A stretch of 9,882 nucleotides of DNA, taken from an uncultured Gemmatimonadota bacterium (GTDB lineage: Bacteria > Gemmatimonadota > Gemmatimonadetes > Gemmatimonadales > GWC2-71-9). The notes beneath the pieces were generated by a model. The model made no database searches. It was not told the origin of the DNA and saw nothing but the letters and a program-made list of their open reading frames with translations. Location: positions 1 through 9,882 of the forward strand of contig CAJVYZ010000055.1 in the NCBI GenBank assembly GCA_913009915.1, in the 5' to 3' direction. Made by a program: the position numbers and the translations under genes. This document shows, one piece after another, positions 1 through 9,456 of this stretch (the stretch's first letter is position 1; every line of letters begins with the position of its first letter).

Positions 1-2756
<2,756 letters not shown>

Positions 2757-2775
2757 CAGCCGACATGCGAACAAA

Positions 2776-2805
2776 AAAACGGCCCTCCATTCGGAGGGCC
2801 GTTTT
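2776..2805. terminator. Bidirectional intrinsic terminator between acnA and sigma gene
   Basis: A 9-bp GC stem, CGGCCCTCC (2780-2788) with GGAGGGCCG (2793-2801), closes an ATTC tetraloop. A run of A (2773-2779) precedes it and TTTTCTTCTTC follows, so AAAA/TTTT lengthen the stem to 13 bp. The structure reads as a Rho-independent terminator on both strands. It lies between the convergent ends of acnA (stop at 2756) and the sigma factor (stop at 2825), which is where a shared terminator is expected. Confidence 0.92.
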
Positions 2806-2824
2806 CTTCTTCGAAATGTCCTAC

Positions 2825-3721
2825 TCAGGCGACCAGGTCTCTCAGGTGTTCGCCCGTGTCGCCCTCCCTGAGCCGGAGGAGCGCCCGATCGCGCAATTGG
2901 CGAATGCGCTCGCGGGTGACACCCATCATGCGGCCGATTTCCTCGAGCGTTCGGCTGTTGCCGTCTTCCAGCCCGAAGTAGAGCCGCAACACCTTGGCGT
3001 CGCGCGGAGGAAGAGTGGTCAGAGCCTTGTCGATCCCCTCGGTCCGGCTGTTGAGAATCGTGCTCGTGTCCGTCCCTTCCTGATCGGCGGAAGCGAATCG
3101 CTCGATGCGTTCGTGTCCGTCGCCATCGCGGGTCGGGTGATCCAGCCGCACAGCCTCCGAGTTCAAGGCACTGAGGCTGCGGACGGCCTCGAACGTCAGG
3201 CCGGTGGCCTCAGCCAGTTCCTCGGTGGTCGGCATACGACCCAGTTTTTCCTTCAACAGCGTGGTGGTCCGTCCCAACCGGCTCAAATCAGCCGTCCGGT
3301 TGAGCGGCACCCGCACCGGCCGGCCATGCCGCGCGATGGCAGCCTGTACCGCCTGGCGGATCCACCACACCGCGTACGAAATGAACTTCACCCCGCGGTC
3401 GGGATCGAACTTCCGGGCCGCAGTCATCAGGCCGAGGTTGCCTTCGCCGATGAGATCCACCAGCGGCACCCCCCGGTTCTGGAACTTCTTTGCCACTGAA
3501 ACCACGAAGCGCACGTTGTGACGAGCCAGTCTCTCCTGGGCCTCGACATCGCCTCTGAAGGCCTTCCGGGCTAGTGCTATTTCTTGCTCCCGTGTCAGGA
3601 GCGGCACCCGGCTGATTTCGTCGAGGTAGAGATCCAGACTCTCACGGCCTTCGTCCACCGCTCGAGCAATTAGCGCCGGCCGTACGGCACGCCGCTTCGG
3701 GCGAGGTTTCGTTGCTGTCAC
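2825..3721 (-). CDS. Sigma-70 family RNA polymerase sigma factor (RpoD-like, short)
   Basis: This 298-residue sigma factor directs RNA polymerase to promoters. After a basic N-terminus (residues 1-27) comes region 1.2 (SLDLYLDEISRVPLLTREQE, 28-47). Region 2 covers about 64-130 and includes NVRFVVSVAKKFQNRG, DLIGEGNLGL and the promoter-melting and -10-reading stretch FISYAVWWIRQAV. Region 3 covers about 134-215 (RPVRVPLNRTADLSRL). Region 4 covers about 225-285, with the -35-reading helix-turn-helix TLEEIGRMMGVTRERIRQLR. Region 1.1 and the long non-conserved region of classical RpoD are absent. This fits a group 2 (RpoS-like) factor, but some phyla (for example Bacteroidota) use a short protein like this as the primary sigma, so its rank is undecided. 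The start is GTG at 3721, chosen because AAGGAG (3731-3736) sits 9 bases upstream. It converges on acnA and appears to be monocistronic. Confidence 0.95.
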   Translation of the reverse strand: MTATKPRPKRRAVRPALIARAVDEGRESLDLYLDEISRVPLLTREQEIALARKAFRGDVEAQERLARHNVRFVVSVAKKFQNRGVPLVDLIGEGNLGLMTAARKFDPDRGVKFISYAVWWIRQAVQAAIARHGRPVRVPLNRTADLSRLGRTTTLLKEKLGRMPTTEELAEATGLTFEAVRSLSALNSEAVRLDHPTRDGDGHERIERFASADQEGTDTSTILNSRTEGIDKALTTLPPRDAKVLRLYFGLEDGNSRTLEEIGRMMGVTRERIRQLRDRALLRLREGDTGEHLRDLVA

Positions 3722-3730
3722 CGTGTCAGT

Positions 3731-3751
3731 CTCCTTACGCGCTTGAGCGCG
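3731..3751 (-). promoter_or_regulatory. Sigma gene Shine-Dalgarno with adjacent leader hairpin
   Basis: On the minus strand AAGGAG (3736-3731) lies 9 bases before the GTG start and decides that start. One base upstream of it is a small GC hairpin: CGCGC and GCGCG around a TCAA loop (3751-3738). The hairpin would stack right beside the ribosome site in the mRNA. The ribosome site is well supported; any regulatory role of the hairpin is inference. Confidence 0.6.
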
Positions 3752-3802
3752 CCGATCTATAGTGATCTTCCCGCCAAGCGAGAAGGGCTAATGCAATCGT
3801 GC

Positions 3803-3831
3803 AATATAACAGCTAACTCCACAAAATTCAA
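3803..3831 (-). promoter_or_regulatory. Sigma-70-type promoter for the sigma factor gene
   Basis: Read on the minus strand, TTGAAT (3831-3826) and TATATT (3808-3803) are separated by exactly 17 bases. This is a near-consensus housekeeping promoter in an AT-richer stretch of an otherwise GC-rich window. Transcription would begin near 3796, giving a leader of about 75 bases before the GTG start at 3721. A heptamer GAGTTAG occurs within the spacer (3819-3813) and again upstream of the -35 box (3846-3840), so it could be an operator pair. Confidence 0.75.
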
Positions 3832-4033
3832 CACTTTAACTAACTCATTCACTACCCGTCACTTGGCCGCCGACCTGCCAAATGGACACACCACACCTCC
3901 CATATTCTATGATGCGCACCAAGACCAAATGGTGGCACCACTTTGGGTTGCATTGTGGAACCACACATCGGCCCATCGGTTCCATGGGGGAGATGCCGCA
4001 ACCACCGGCTGGTGCACACCGGCCAATAGTATT

Positions 4034-4061
4034 CGGCGGAGACCCCGAGGGGGCTCCGCCG
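4034..4061 (-). terminator. Strong GC hairpin, possible terminator lacking a U-tract
   Basis: The arms CGGCGGAG (4034-4041) and CTCCGCCG (4054-4061) are perfectly complementary. An inner CCCC/GGGG pairing continues the stem after a single A-G mismatch, which leaves a tiny loop. The hairpin lies 55 to 82 bases past the stop of the secreted-protein gene that ends the pnt cluster, a plausible place for a transcript end. The bases that follow it on either strand are not U-rich, so it does not meet the standard intrinsic-terminator pattern. It may instead protect the 3' end or act with Rho. Confidence 0.4.
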
Positions 4062-4115
4062 ACTACCAGGGTAACGCTGAAAAGGAAGGGTTGGTTCGCG
4101 GAAGTTGCCGGCCGA

Positions 4116-4760
4116 TCAGCCGCCCGGCATTGCCATCGGGGTCTCGGTGATCTGGGTGACGGCGTCATCACCCCGGTCGACTAGCTCCACGGATTCACCG
4201 CTGGACCCGGACCATTTGATCATGCCGAAGGGCATGCCCTCGACGATCCAGGCGTCACCGGGACTCCCGCCGCTCGTCAGCCGATAGTGGACGGCGTCGA
4301 AGGTCCCCGCGGGGACGGTGACGGATTCGGAGCCGACGCGCTCGGCATCTTCACACCCCTTGCCGAAATCGAGGGCAGGATCGGAGCTCATTTGGCTCTG
4401 TATACGCTCCATCATTGTGCCCGAGAATTTCATCGCCGGCTGTCCGGCGGCCTTTACCACCATCTCCACGATCTTCTTTTCGGCCATGGCGTGATAGAAT
4501 CCGCCATCAGCCAGCATCTTCATGATGGCGCTGTTACCCTTGGCCTCGAAACTCATCTCGTACCAAGTGAGCTCCTGCCCGCCCCGGGTTTCGGTGCCGA
4601 CCACCGCTATTCTCGAACGCCCGGCCTGCCCCTGCGTCTGGAAATCGTACTCCACCCATGATCCCACTGCAGGGGCCTCGAGAAAGGCCTCGCAGGCGTT
4701 CTGGGCCGCAACGGGCGTGGCTATGGCGGCCGCGAGGGCCGTGCTCATGAGAATCCGCAT
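4116..4760 (-). CDS. Secreted protein of unknown function, end of pnt cluster
   Basis: This 214-residue protein is one I do not recognise at family level. An N-terminal signal peptide (about residues 1-19, ATPVAA then Q20) indicates export, probably to the periplasm. The mature part looks beta-rich, with runs such as VGSWVEYDFQTQG, SRIAVVGTE, ELTWYEMSFEAK and AGTFDAVHYRLTSG; this loosely recalls LolA-like or DUF3108-like envelope proteins, but the likeness is only by eye. The mature part has two cysteines, Cys23 and Cys136, which could form a disulfide. The C-terminus ends in a short methionine/proline tail. The ATG at 4760 is chosen because GGGAG (4770-4766) lies 5 bases upstream; a second ATG four codons in has no better site. 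It starts 15 bases after pntB ends, so it is probably on the pnt transcript. A role linked to the transhydrogenase is unproven. Confidence 0.85.
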   Translation of the reverse strand: MRILMSTALAAAIATPVAAQNACEAFLEAPAVGSWVEYDFQTQGQAGRSRIAVVGTETRGGQELTWYEMSFEAKGNSAIMKMLADGGFYHAMAEKKIVEMVVKAAGQPAMKFSGTMMERIQSQMSSDPALDFGKGCEDAERVGSESVTVPAGTFDAVHYRLTSGGSPGDAWIVEGMPFGMIKWSGSSGESVELVDRGDDAVTQITETPMAMPGG

Positions 4761-4775
4761 ATCAACTCCCCTAGA

Positions 4776-6170
4776 CTATAGCGACTTGATCTCACTCACC
4801 AGGGCCGAGAGCGACACCTTGGCGTCACCGAACAACATGGAGGTCTTTTGGTGATAGAACAACTCGTTCTGGATGCCGGCAAACCCGGGGTTCATGCTGC
4901 GCTTCATGACGATGGTGCTCTGGGCGTTCTCGACCTCGAGAATCGGCATGCCGTAGATCGGGCTCGACGGATCGTTGTGGGCGGCCGGATTGACGACGTC
5001 GTTGGCCCCGATCACCAAGGCGACGTCGGCTCGCGGGAACTGCGGATTGATGTCGTCCATCTCCACCAACTGGTCGTAGGACACGTTGGCCTCGGCCAGC
5101 AGGACATTCATGTGGCCCGGCATTCGTCCGGCCACCGGGTGGATGGCGTACTTGACCTCGCCGCCGTTCTTGTGAATGAGATCGGCCAACTCACGCACCA
5201 CATGCTGCGCCTGGGCCACCGCCAGCCCATAGCCCGGCACGATGATGACCAGCCTGGCGTAGGCCAGCCGCAGCGCGGCATCTTCCACCGACACCTCGTT
5301 GACGGTCAGGCCCTCGGAGCTCTTGCTAGACCCCCCAGCGCCGTCCGCGCCGAACGCGCCGAACAGGACGTTGGCCAGCGAGCGGTTCATAGCCTTGCAC
5401 ATGATGTTGGACAGGATCAGGCCCGATGATCCGACCAGCGCTCCGGCCACGATGAGGACCTGATTGTCGATGACGAACCCGGTCATCGCCGCGGCGATGC
5501 CCGAATAGGAGTTCAACAGCGCTATGACCACCGGCATGTCCGCCCCGCCGATGGGAATCACCAACAGCACACCGAGCAACAGCGACAGTCCGACCATGCC
5601 ATAGAAGATCTCTGCCTGGTGGCCCGGGACGACCACCTGGTAGACGGCCAGGGCCGCGATGGTGAGAAACACCAACGCGTTGAACGTCTTTTGGAGCGGG
5701 AACGTCATGGGCTTGCCGCTCATCAGTTCCTGCAGCTTCAGGAAGGCAATGAAGCTTCCTGTGAGCGTGATCGACCCGATGAAAGTTCCCAGCTGAATGG
5801 TGATGTTGGTCTCGATCGCCAGCGGCACGCCGTTGGGCATGCCCGCCTTGAGGAACTCGGCGCCGGCGACCAGCAACGAGGCTCCGCCCCCGAAACCGTT
5901 GAGCAGCGCGACCATCTGGGGCATCGACGTCATCTTGACCGATCGGGCCATCCAGAAGCCCAGCCCGCCGCCCACCACCACACCGGCGATGATGACCTCG
6001 AACGACACGATCTGTTGGTCGAGCAGCGTCACCACGATGGCGATGAGCATCCCCAAGCCCGACATACTGTTGCCGTTCCGGGCGGTATCGGGACTCTGCA
6101 GCCGCTTGATGCCCATGATGAACAGGGCTGCGGACACGAGGTAGATCAGGGGCGCTAGGCCGGCCGGCAT
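4776..6170 (-). CDS. pntB: NAD(P) transhydrogenase subunit beta
   Basis: This is the beta subunit of the proton-translocating transhydrogenase in the inner membrane. It supplies most of the membrane domain (dII) and the NADP(H)-binding domain (dIII). The 464 residues show about nine hydrophobic helices in residues 1-270, including IGGADMPVVIALLNSYSG and GALVGSSGLILSNIMCKAMN. A flexible linker rich in Gly and Ser (275-287) follows, then dIII with the fingerprint VPGYGLAVAQAQ (311-322), HPVAGRMPGHMNVLLAEA, VIGANDVVNPAA (387-398) and KRSMNPGFAGIQN. Residue 91 is Asn where E. coli PntB has the proton-channel His91. Two ATG codons are adjacent. The second (6170) is used because GGAGG (6182-6178) is 7 bases away and the protein then begins MPAGL like its relatives; the first (6173) forms an ATGA overlap with pntAB. 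The frame stays open far upstream, but that part is only a shadow of pntAB and pntAA. Confidence 0.97.
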   Translation of the reverse strand: MPAGLAPLIYLVSAALFIMGIKRLQSPDTARNGNSMSGLGMLIAIVVTLLDQQIVSFEVIIAGVVVGGGLGFWMARSVKMTSMPQMVALLNGFGGGASLLVAGAEFLKAGMPNGVPLAIETNITIQLGTFIGSITLTGSFIAFLKLQELMSGKPMTFPLQKTFNALVFLTIAALAVYQVVVPGHQAEIFYGMVGLSLLLGVLLVIPIGGADMPVVIALLNSYSGIAAAMTGFVIDNQVLIVAGALVGSSGLILSNIMCKAMNRSLANVLFGAFGADGAGGSSKSSEGLTVNEVSVEDAALRLAYARLVIIVPGYGLAVAQAQHVVRELADLIHKNGGEVKYAIHPVAGRMPGHMNVLLAEANVSYDQLVEMDDINPQFPRADVALVIGANDVVNPAAHNDPSSPIYGMPILEVENAQSTIVMKRSMNPGFAGIQNELFYHQKTSMLFGDAKVSLSALVSEIKSL

Positions 6171-6463
6171 CATGACCCCTCCGGGTCTTTGCGGAACATC
6201 TGCAGCATCCGGTCGGTGACGGCATACCCGCCGACCACGTTGATCATGGCCAACACCACGGCTCCGAACCCGACATACTGGGAAATCCAGCCGAAGTCTC
6301 CGCCGGCGACGATCAACGCTCCGACGATGGTGATGCCGCTGATGGCGTTCGACCCGGACATCAACGGAGTGTGCAACGTCGGAGGCACCCGTTGAATCAG
6401 CTCGAACCCGAGGAACGTCGCCAAGGTGAAGACGACGATGCCCAGGATAATGCCTTCGCTCAT
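6170..6463 (-). CDS. pntAB: NAD(P) transhydrogenase subunit alpha part 2 (membrane part)
   Basis: This 97-residue membrane protein carries the alpha-side helices of the dII proton channel. Three hydrophobic segments are clear: about 5-22 (IILGIVVFTLATFLGFEL), about 40-55 (AISGITIVGALIVAGG) and about 63-82 (YVGFGAVVLAMINVVGGYAV). The diagnostic motif LHTPLMSGSNAISG (30-43) matches the same stretch in E. coli PntA and includes His31, a residue thought to take part in proton transfer in split-alpha enzymes. The ATG at 6463 is preferred over an upstream in-frame ATG at 6505, because GGGAG (6474-6470) lies 6 bases before it and the preceding residues are a charged arginine stretch that overlaps pntAA. 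Its start overlaps the pntAA stop as ATGA, and its own stop overlaps the pntB start region. The separate gene shows the three-subunit arrangement, as in Rhodospirillum rubrum. Confidence 0.96.
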   Translation of the reverse strand: MSEGIILGIVVFTLATFLGFELIQRVPPTLHTPLMSGSNAISGITIVGALIVAGGDFGWISQYVGFGAVVLAMINVVGGYAVTDRMLQMFRKDPEGS

Positions 6464-7569
6464 GTGGTTCTCCCGAATCGGACCTCGCCGTTCGCGACGA
6501 CGCACATGGGCCCGGTGATGGGATCATCGAGATCGATCGCGAGCGCACCCTCTTCAGTGATGTGCTCGACGAACGTTGTGAGATTCTTGCTGTACATTTG
6601 GCTGGCGTGCAAGGGCACGGTCGCCGGCAGATTGACGGGCCCGATGATCTTGACCCCACCGACCACCACCGTCTCCCCCGCCTTCGTCAAGGCGCAGTTG
6701 CCGCCCGTCTCGGCCGCCAGGTCGACGATCACCGACCCCGGCCGCATCGACCGCACCATCGGCTCGGTAATCAACAGCGGTGCCGGCTTGCCCGGGATCT
6801 GCGCCGTGGTGATGACTATGTCCATGTCCGGCACATGGCCCGCGATGGCGGCGAGCACCTTCTCCTGTTGCTCCTCGGCTAGTTCCTTGGCGTAGCCGCC
6901 GGCGCCTTCCGCTTCCGCCACCGCTTCCGCCTCGATGAACGAGGCACCCAGGCTCTCGACCTGCTCGCGCACTACCGGACGCACGTCGAAGGCGGATACG
7001 ATCGCCCCCAACCGCCGGGCGGTGGCAATGGCCTGGAGCCCGGCAACGCCGGCCCCGATGACAAACGCCTTGGCCGGTGCCAGCGTGCCCGCTGCCGTCG
7101 TGAGCATGGGCAGGAGCTTGCCTTGTTCCGAGGCGGCGACGAGCACGGCCTTGTACCCGGCCACCGTCGCCTGGGACGATAGCACGTCCATCGACTGCGC
7201 CTTGGTGGTCCGCGGCACCAACTCCATGGCGAAGGCCGTGATGTTGCGTCGAGCCAGCTCGGCGTACACCGCATCGATTCTCCCCGGCTGGAGCAGGGCC
7301 ACCAGAGTGGTTCCCTCCCCATAACCTGCTGCCTCTTCCAGCGTCGGAGGTTGCACCTTCAGGATCAGGTCGGCATCACCCAGGCCTCCCGTGGCCACCA
7401 TGGTGACCCCGACATCGACATAGGCGTCATCAGGAAACCCCGCGGCCTGGCCGGCACCCTCCTCGACGACAACCGTGAGTCCGGCCTTGCTGAGTCGGGC
7501 GGCGGCGGCGGGGATGAGGCCCACACGACGCTCTCCCGGGAAAGTCTCTTTCGGTATTCCGACCTTCAT
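6460..7569 (-). CDS. pntAA: NAD(P) transhydrogenase subunit alpha part 1 (NAD-binding)
   Basis: This 369-residue soluble dI domain binds NAD(H) and exchanges hydride with NADP(H) on PntB, at the cytoplasmic face of the membrane. It begins with the family signature MKVGIPKETFPGERRVGLIP. The nucleotide-contacting loop RTTKAQSMDVLSSQATVAGY (120-139) has Arg120, Gln125, Asp128 and Ser131, which correspond to catalytic-site residues in R. rubrum dI. The Rossmann turn is GAGVAGLQAIATARRLGA (172-189), followed by FDVRP (194-198). A mobile-loop-like stretch follows (AEGAGGYAKELAEEQ), then TTAQIPGKPAPLLIT and GSVIVDLAAETGGNC. The related alanine dehydrogenase family shares this fold, but the two downstream membrane subunits settle the identity. 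The start ATG at 7569 has only a weak GAGAG site 6 bases upstream. The 81 bases between it and the upstream gene show no convincing promoter, so the gene may be read from further upstream. Confidence 0.97.
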   Translation of the reverse strand: MKVGIPKETFPGERRVGLIPAAAARLSKAGLTVVVEEGAGQAAGFPDDAYVDVGVTMVATGGLGDADLILKVQPPTLEEAAGYGEGTTLVALLQPGRIDAVYAELARRNITAFAMELVPRTTKAQSMDVLSSQATVAGYKAVLVAASEQGKLLPMLTTAAGTLAPAKAFVIGAGVAGLQAIATARRLGAIVSAFDVRPVVREQVESLGASFIEAEAVAEAEGAGGYAKELAEEQQEKVLAAIAGHVPDMDIVITTAQIPGKPAPLLITEPMVRSMRPGSVIVDLAAETGGNCALTKAGETVVVGGVKIIGPVNLPATVPLHASQMYSKNLTTFVEHITEEGALAIDLDDPITGPMCVVANGEVRFGRTT

Positions 7570-7650
7570 CGGCTTCTCTCATGGCTAAACGGAACTGACA
7601 ATCTACCCACTTCACCTATGAAGGGGAGATGAGGATCAGCATGAACATCC
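7570..7650. other. 81-bp gap between the TIGR03545-like gene and pntAA
   Basis: I looked on the minus strand for a promoter ahead of pntAA. The best pairings (TTGGAA with TGATCC at 17 bases; TTCATG with TCATAG at 18 bases) have poor -10 boxes. There is no hairpin followed by a U-run, so no terminator for the upstream gene is visible either. The simplest reading is transcription through from upstream, but a non-canonical promoter cannot be excluded. Confidence 0.4.
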
Positions 7651-9456
7651 CTACATTCCAATGAGCCCGCCCAAGCCGCCGGTCTTCTTGCGTACCTCTT
7701 CCTCCAGCCGACTGCGGACCTCCGCCAGGCGCGCCTGCCACTCGAGCACCGCCTGCCGGATAGTGACGCTCTCATCCGCCGCCCGCGACGCGGCAGACTC
7801 GAGGTACGGGCGGCTCACCCGGTCGACTTCCGCCCGGGCGCGCGCCTGTCCCGTGGCAAGGAGCTCCCCGGCAAGTACCCTCATTTGCCTGGCCAGGGCG
7901 TCATCCACGTTCGAATGAACCCTGAACTCGTCGATGGCGTCGAGCGATCCTGCCACCTCTGCCACGATGTGCAGTCCAGTCAGCCCGGAGAGTACCCGCT
8001 CGAGCACGGCAGCCGCTGGGTCGGCCGACACCGAGTCGACCAACCAGGTTACCTCAGGCGCTTCCAGTGTCCACGAGGCGAAGAACCGATCCCCTGCCAC
8101 CGAGGCCGCCAACCGGACACGCCCGGCCCCGGGTTCGACCGTGATCGGCATGCCAGGCAACGCGAACGCCGGCAACGCCACACCCATCCAGCGGAAGTCG
8201 AGAGAATCGCGAGCGGTCAGGCCCGTGTGGTCGATGACCGCGTCGAGCCCCAGCGTCTCGGCCCCAGCCGTAAGCCGACTGAAGGCCACGATCGCAGGCT
8301 CTCCCACCAGGGCCGGTTCCGAGGAGATATCGCTCACCCTCAGTGTGTGGCGGAATCCAGCGGTATCCCCGCCGACCTCGCTCGCCTCACCGCGCACCAG
8401 ATGGAACGACGGAACATGGTCTTCCTTGGGAAACCGCACATCGGTCCCGGCGGCCCGCACTCGTTTCGGCCCTGGAACCATCCTCGGTCTAAGCCCCGGG
8501 GGCATGTACCGTCGCGCCAACTCGGCCCAGTACACCGCTCGCTGGACATAGGACAGGCTCACCTGACCGAACAGCGCGCCTCCCACGGACGGAAGGTCGA
8601 GGTCCGGCAGCCCGAGCATGGACTCCGCCCGGCGGTAGTCAGCCGTTCTGGCTCGCTCGAGATCTTCGATCCCCTCGGTGAGCATGCGGACACCCACCAT
8701 TGCAGCGGTGTCGGCTCGCGCCAAGGCACCCTCGGCGGCTTCGAGTCGGTTCACCACGGAGCGAGCATCACCCACCAACGCCCGTGTGCCCGAGAGTCCC
8801 AACCTCACGGGGTCGGCTCGGGCGACTCGTTCGGCGAGTGCCACACCTTCTGCCACCAGGCTGTCGAGACCAAGCGCGGCCAGTCCGTTGCTCGCCAGCG
8901 CGACGAGAGAGTCGGTTTGCCGCATCAGCCGTTCGGCCGCCGCCACGCTGGCCAGCTGGCTGGGATCGAGTACCAGGGTCCTGATCGAGTCCACCGCTGA
9001 CATCCCCAGAAACGGCTCGCCGAGCCGGTCCCGCCATTGGTCCACCATGGCCGACGTACGGGCGGCCAATCCGCCCGCCACCGGGGTCGCCGGCTTCTCC
9101 CTGGCAGTGAACAGCTCGATCCGTTCAAAGGCCAGGTCGGTGATGACGATCTTCTTTTCCAGCAGGGGCCCGGGATCGAGCACCAGCCGTATCCGGTCGA
9201 CCTCGATGAGATTCCGGGTGGGATCGAACGGGTCCGCCACGGCCAGCTCCCCGATTTCGACGCCCGCCCGCCGCTCTCGGATGCGGACCCACCCGATATC
9301 GACCTGCGTGCCCAGAACTTGCGTCGCTGCTTCCTGAAGGGAGCGCCGGACGACGATATCGGCGAATAGGCCCCACAGCACAGCCACGAAGGCGAAGAAC
9401 AGGGCCAGGGGTGCCAGCGCCTTCCAGCGGAACCAGGACCTGCGGGCCGCCATCAT
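7651..9456 (-). CDS. TIGR03545-like membrane-anchored AsmA-like protein
   Basis: This 601-residue protein of unknown function resembles the TIGR03545 family by overall pattern. A basic N-terminus (RRSWFRWK) precedes a single membrane helix at about 13-32. The sequence after it has the AsmA/TamB-like look: ATQVLGTQVDIGWVRIRERR, then VEIGELAVADPFDPTRNLIEVDRIRLVLDPGPLLEKKIVI. A long Ala/Leu/Arg-rich helical stretch follows (about 130-320, possibly coiled). A conserved-looking block comes next (RYMPPGLRP through RFPKEDHVPSF, 317-351), then a beta-rich part (365-505) and a charged C-terminal helix ending in KKTGGLGGLIGM. It is probably anchored in the inner membrane with most of its mass in the periplasm. 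ATG at 9456 overlaps the upstream stop as ATGA; a second ATG follows directly, and neither has a clear Shine-Dalgarno site, so translational coupling is likely. A role in envelope or lipid transport is inference from the AsmA resemblance only. Confidence 0.85.
   Translation of the reverse strand: MMAARRSWFRWKALAPLALFFAFVAVLWGLFADIVVRRSLQEAATQVLGTQVDIGWVRIRERRAGVEIGELAVADPFDPTRNLIEVDRIRLVLDPGPLLEKKIVITDLAFERIELFTAREKPATPVAGGLAARTSAMVDQWRDRLGEPFLGMSAVDSIRTLVLDPSQLASVAAAERLMRQTDSLVALASNGLAALGLDSLVAEGVALAERVARADPVRLGLSGTRALVGDARSVVNRLEAAEGALARADTAAMVGVRMLTEGIEDLERARTADYRRAESMLGLPDLDLPSVGGALFGQVSLSYVQRAVYWAELARRYMPPGLRPRMVPGPKRVRAAGTDVRFPKEDHVPSFHLVRGEASEVGGDTAGFRHTLRVSDISSEPALVGEPAIVAFSRLTAGAETLGLDAVIDHTGLTARDSLDFRWMGVALPAFALPGMPITVEPGAGRVRLAASVAGDRFFASWTLEAPEVTWLVDSVSADPAAAVLERVLSGLTGLHIVAEVAGSLDAIDEFRVHSNVDDALARQMRVLAGELLATGQARARAEVDRVSRPYLESAASRAADESVTIRQAVLEWQARLAEVRSRLEEEVRKKTGGLGGLIGM

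Larger units (their letters stand above)
3722..4115. other. Intergenic region between sigma gene and the pnt-cluster tail gene
   Basis: These 394 bases carry no gene I can support. The part from about 3765 to 3960 is AT-richer than the surroundings and holds the promoter and leader of the sigma gene. The part from about 3950 to 4065 holds three inverted repeats: TGGAACC/GGTTCCA (3956-3962 and 3978-3984), a 6-bp hairpin with one G-U pair at 4007-4024, and a strong GC hairpin at 4034-4061. Open frames of 100-135 codons cross the region on both strands, but they have no family resemblance, no ribosome site and unnatural composition. The region separates the 3' end of the minus-strand cluster from the promoter of the next minus-strand gene. 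Confidence 0.6.

Noticed and set aside
2765..3499. A 244-codon plus-strand open frame over the sigma gene
   Set aside because: It is antisense to a clear sigma factor with all conserved regions, has no family resemblance, and begins inside the terminator hairpin region.
3926..3943. Near-palindrome around TGGTGGCACCA as an operator
   Set aside because: Only 5-bp arms around one base and not placed near a recognisable promoter; expected by chance at this scale.
3743..4184. Several 100-135 codon open frames on both strands in the intergenic region, including a Cys-rich minus-strand one (4171-3845)
   Set aside because: None has a supporting ribosome site or recognisable domain; they overlap each other, the promoter and hairpins, and the end of the secreted-protein gene. 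The cysteine pattern looks incidental.
6174..6659. N-terminal extension of pntB by 162 codons
   Set aside because: The frame is open by chance across pntAB and the end of pntAA. The extension is Arg/Ser/His-rich without homology, while the conserved PntB start MPAGL lies at 6170 behind a good ribosome site.
7885..9000. A 371-codon plus-strand open frame within the TIGR03545-like gene
   Set aside because: Its composition (His, Arg, Gly and Pro rich, no hydrophobic core) is that of a high-GC antisense frame, and the minus strand has a coherent membrane-anchored protein.
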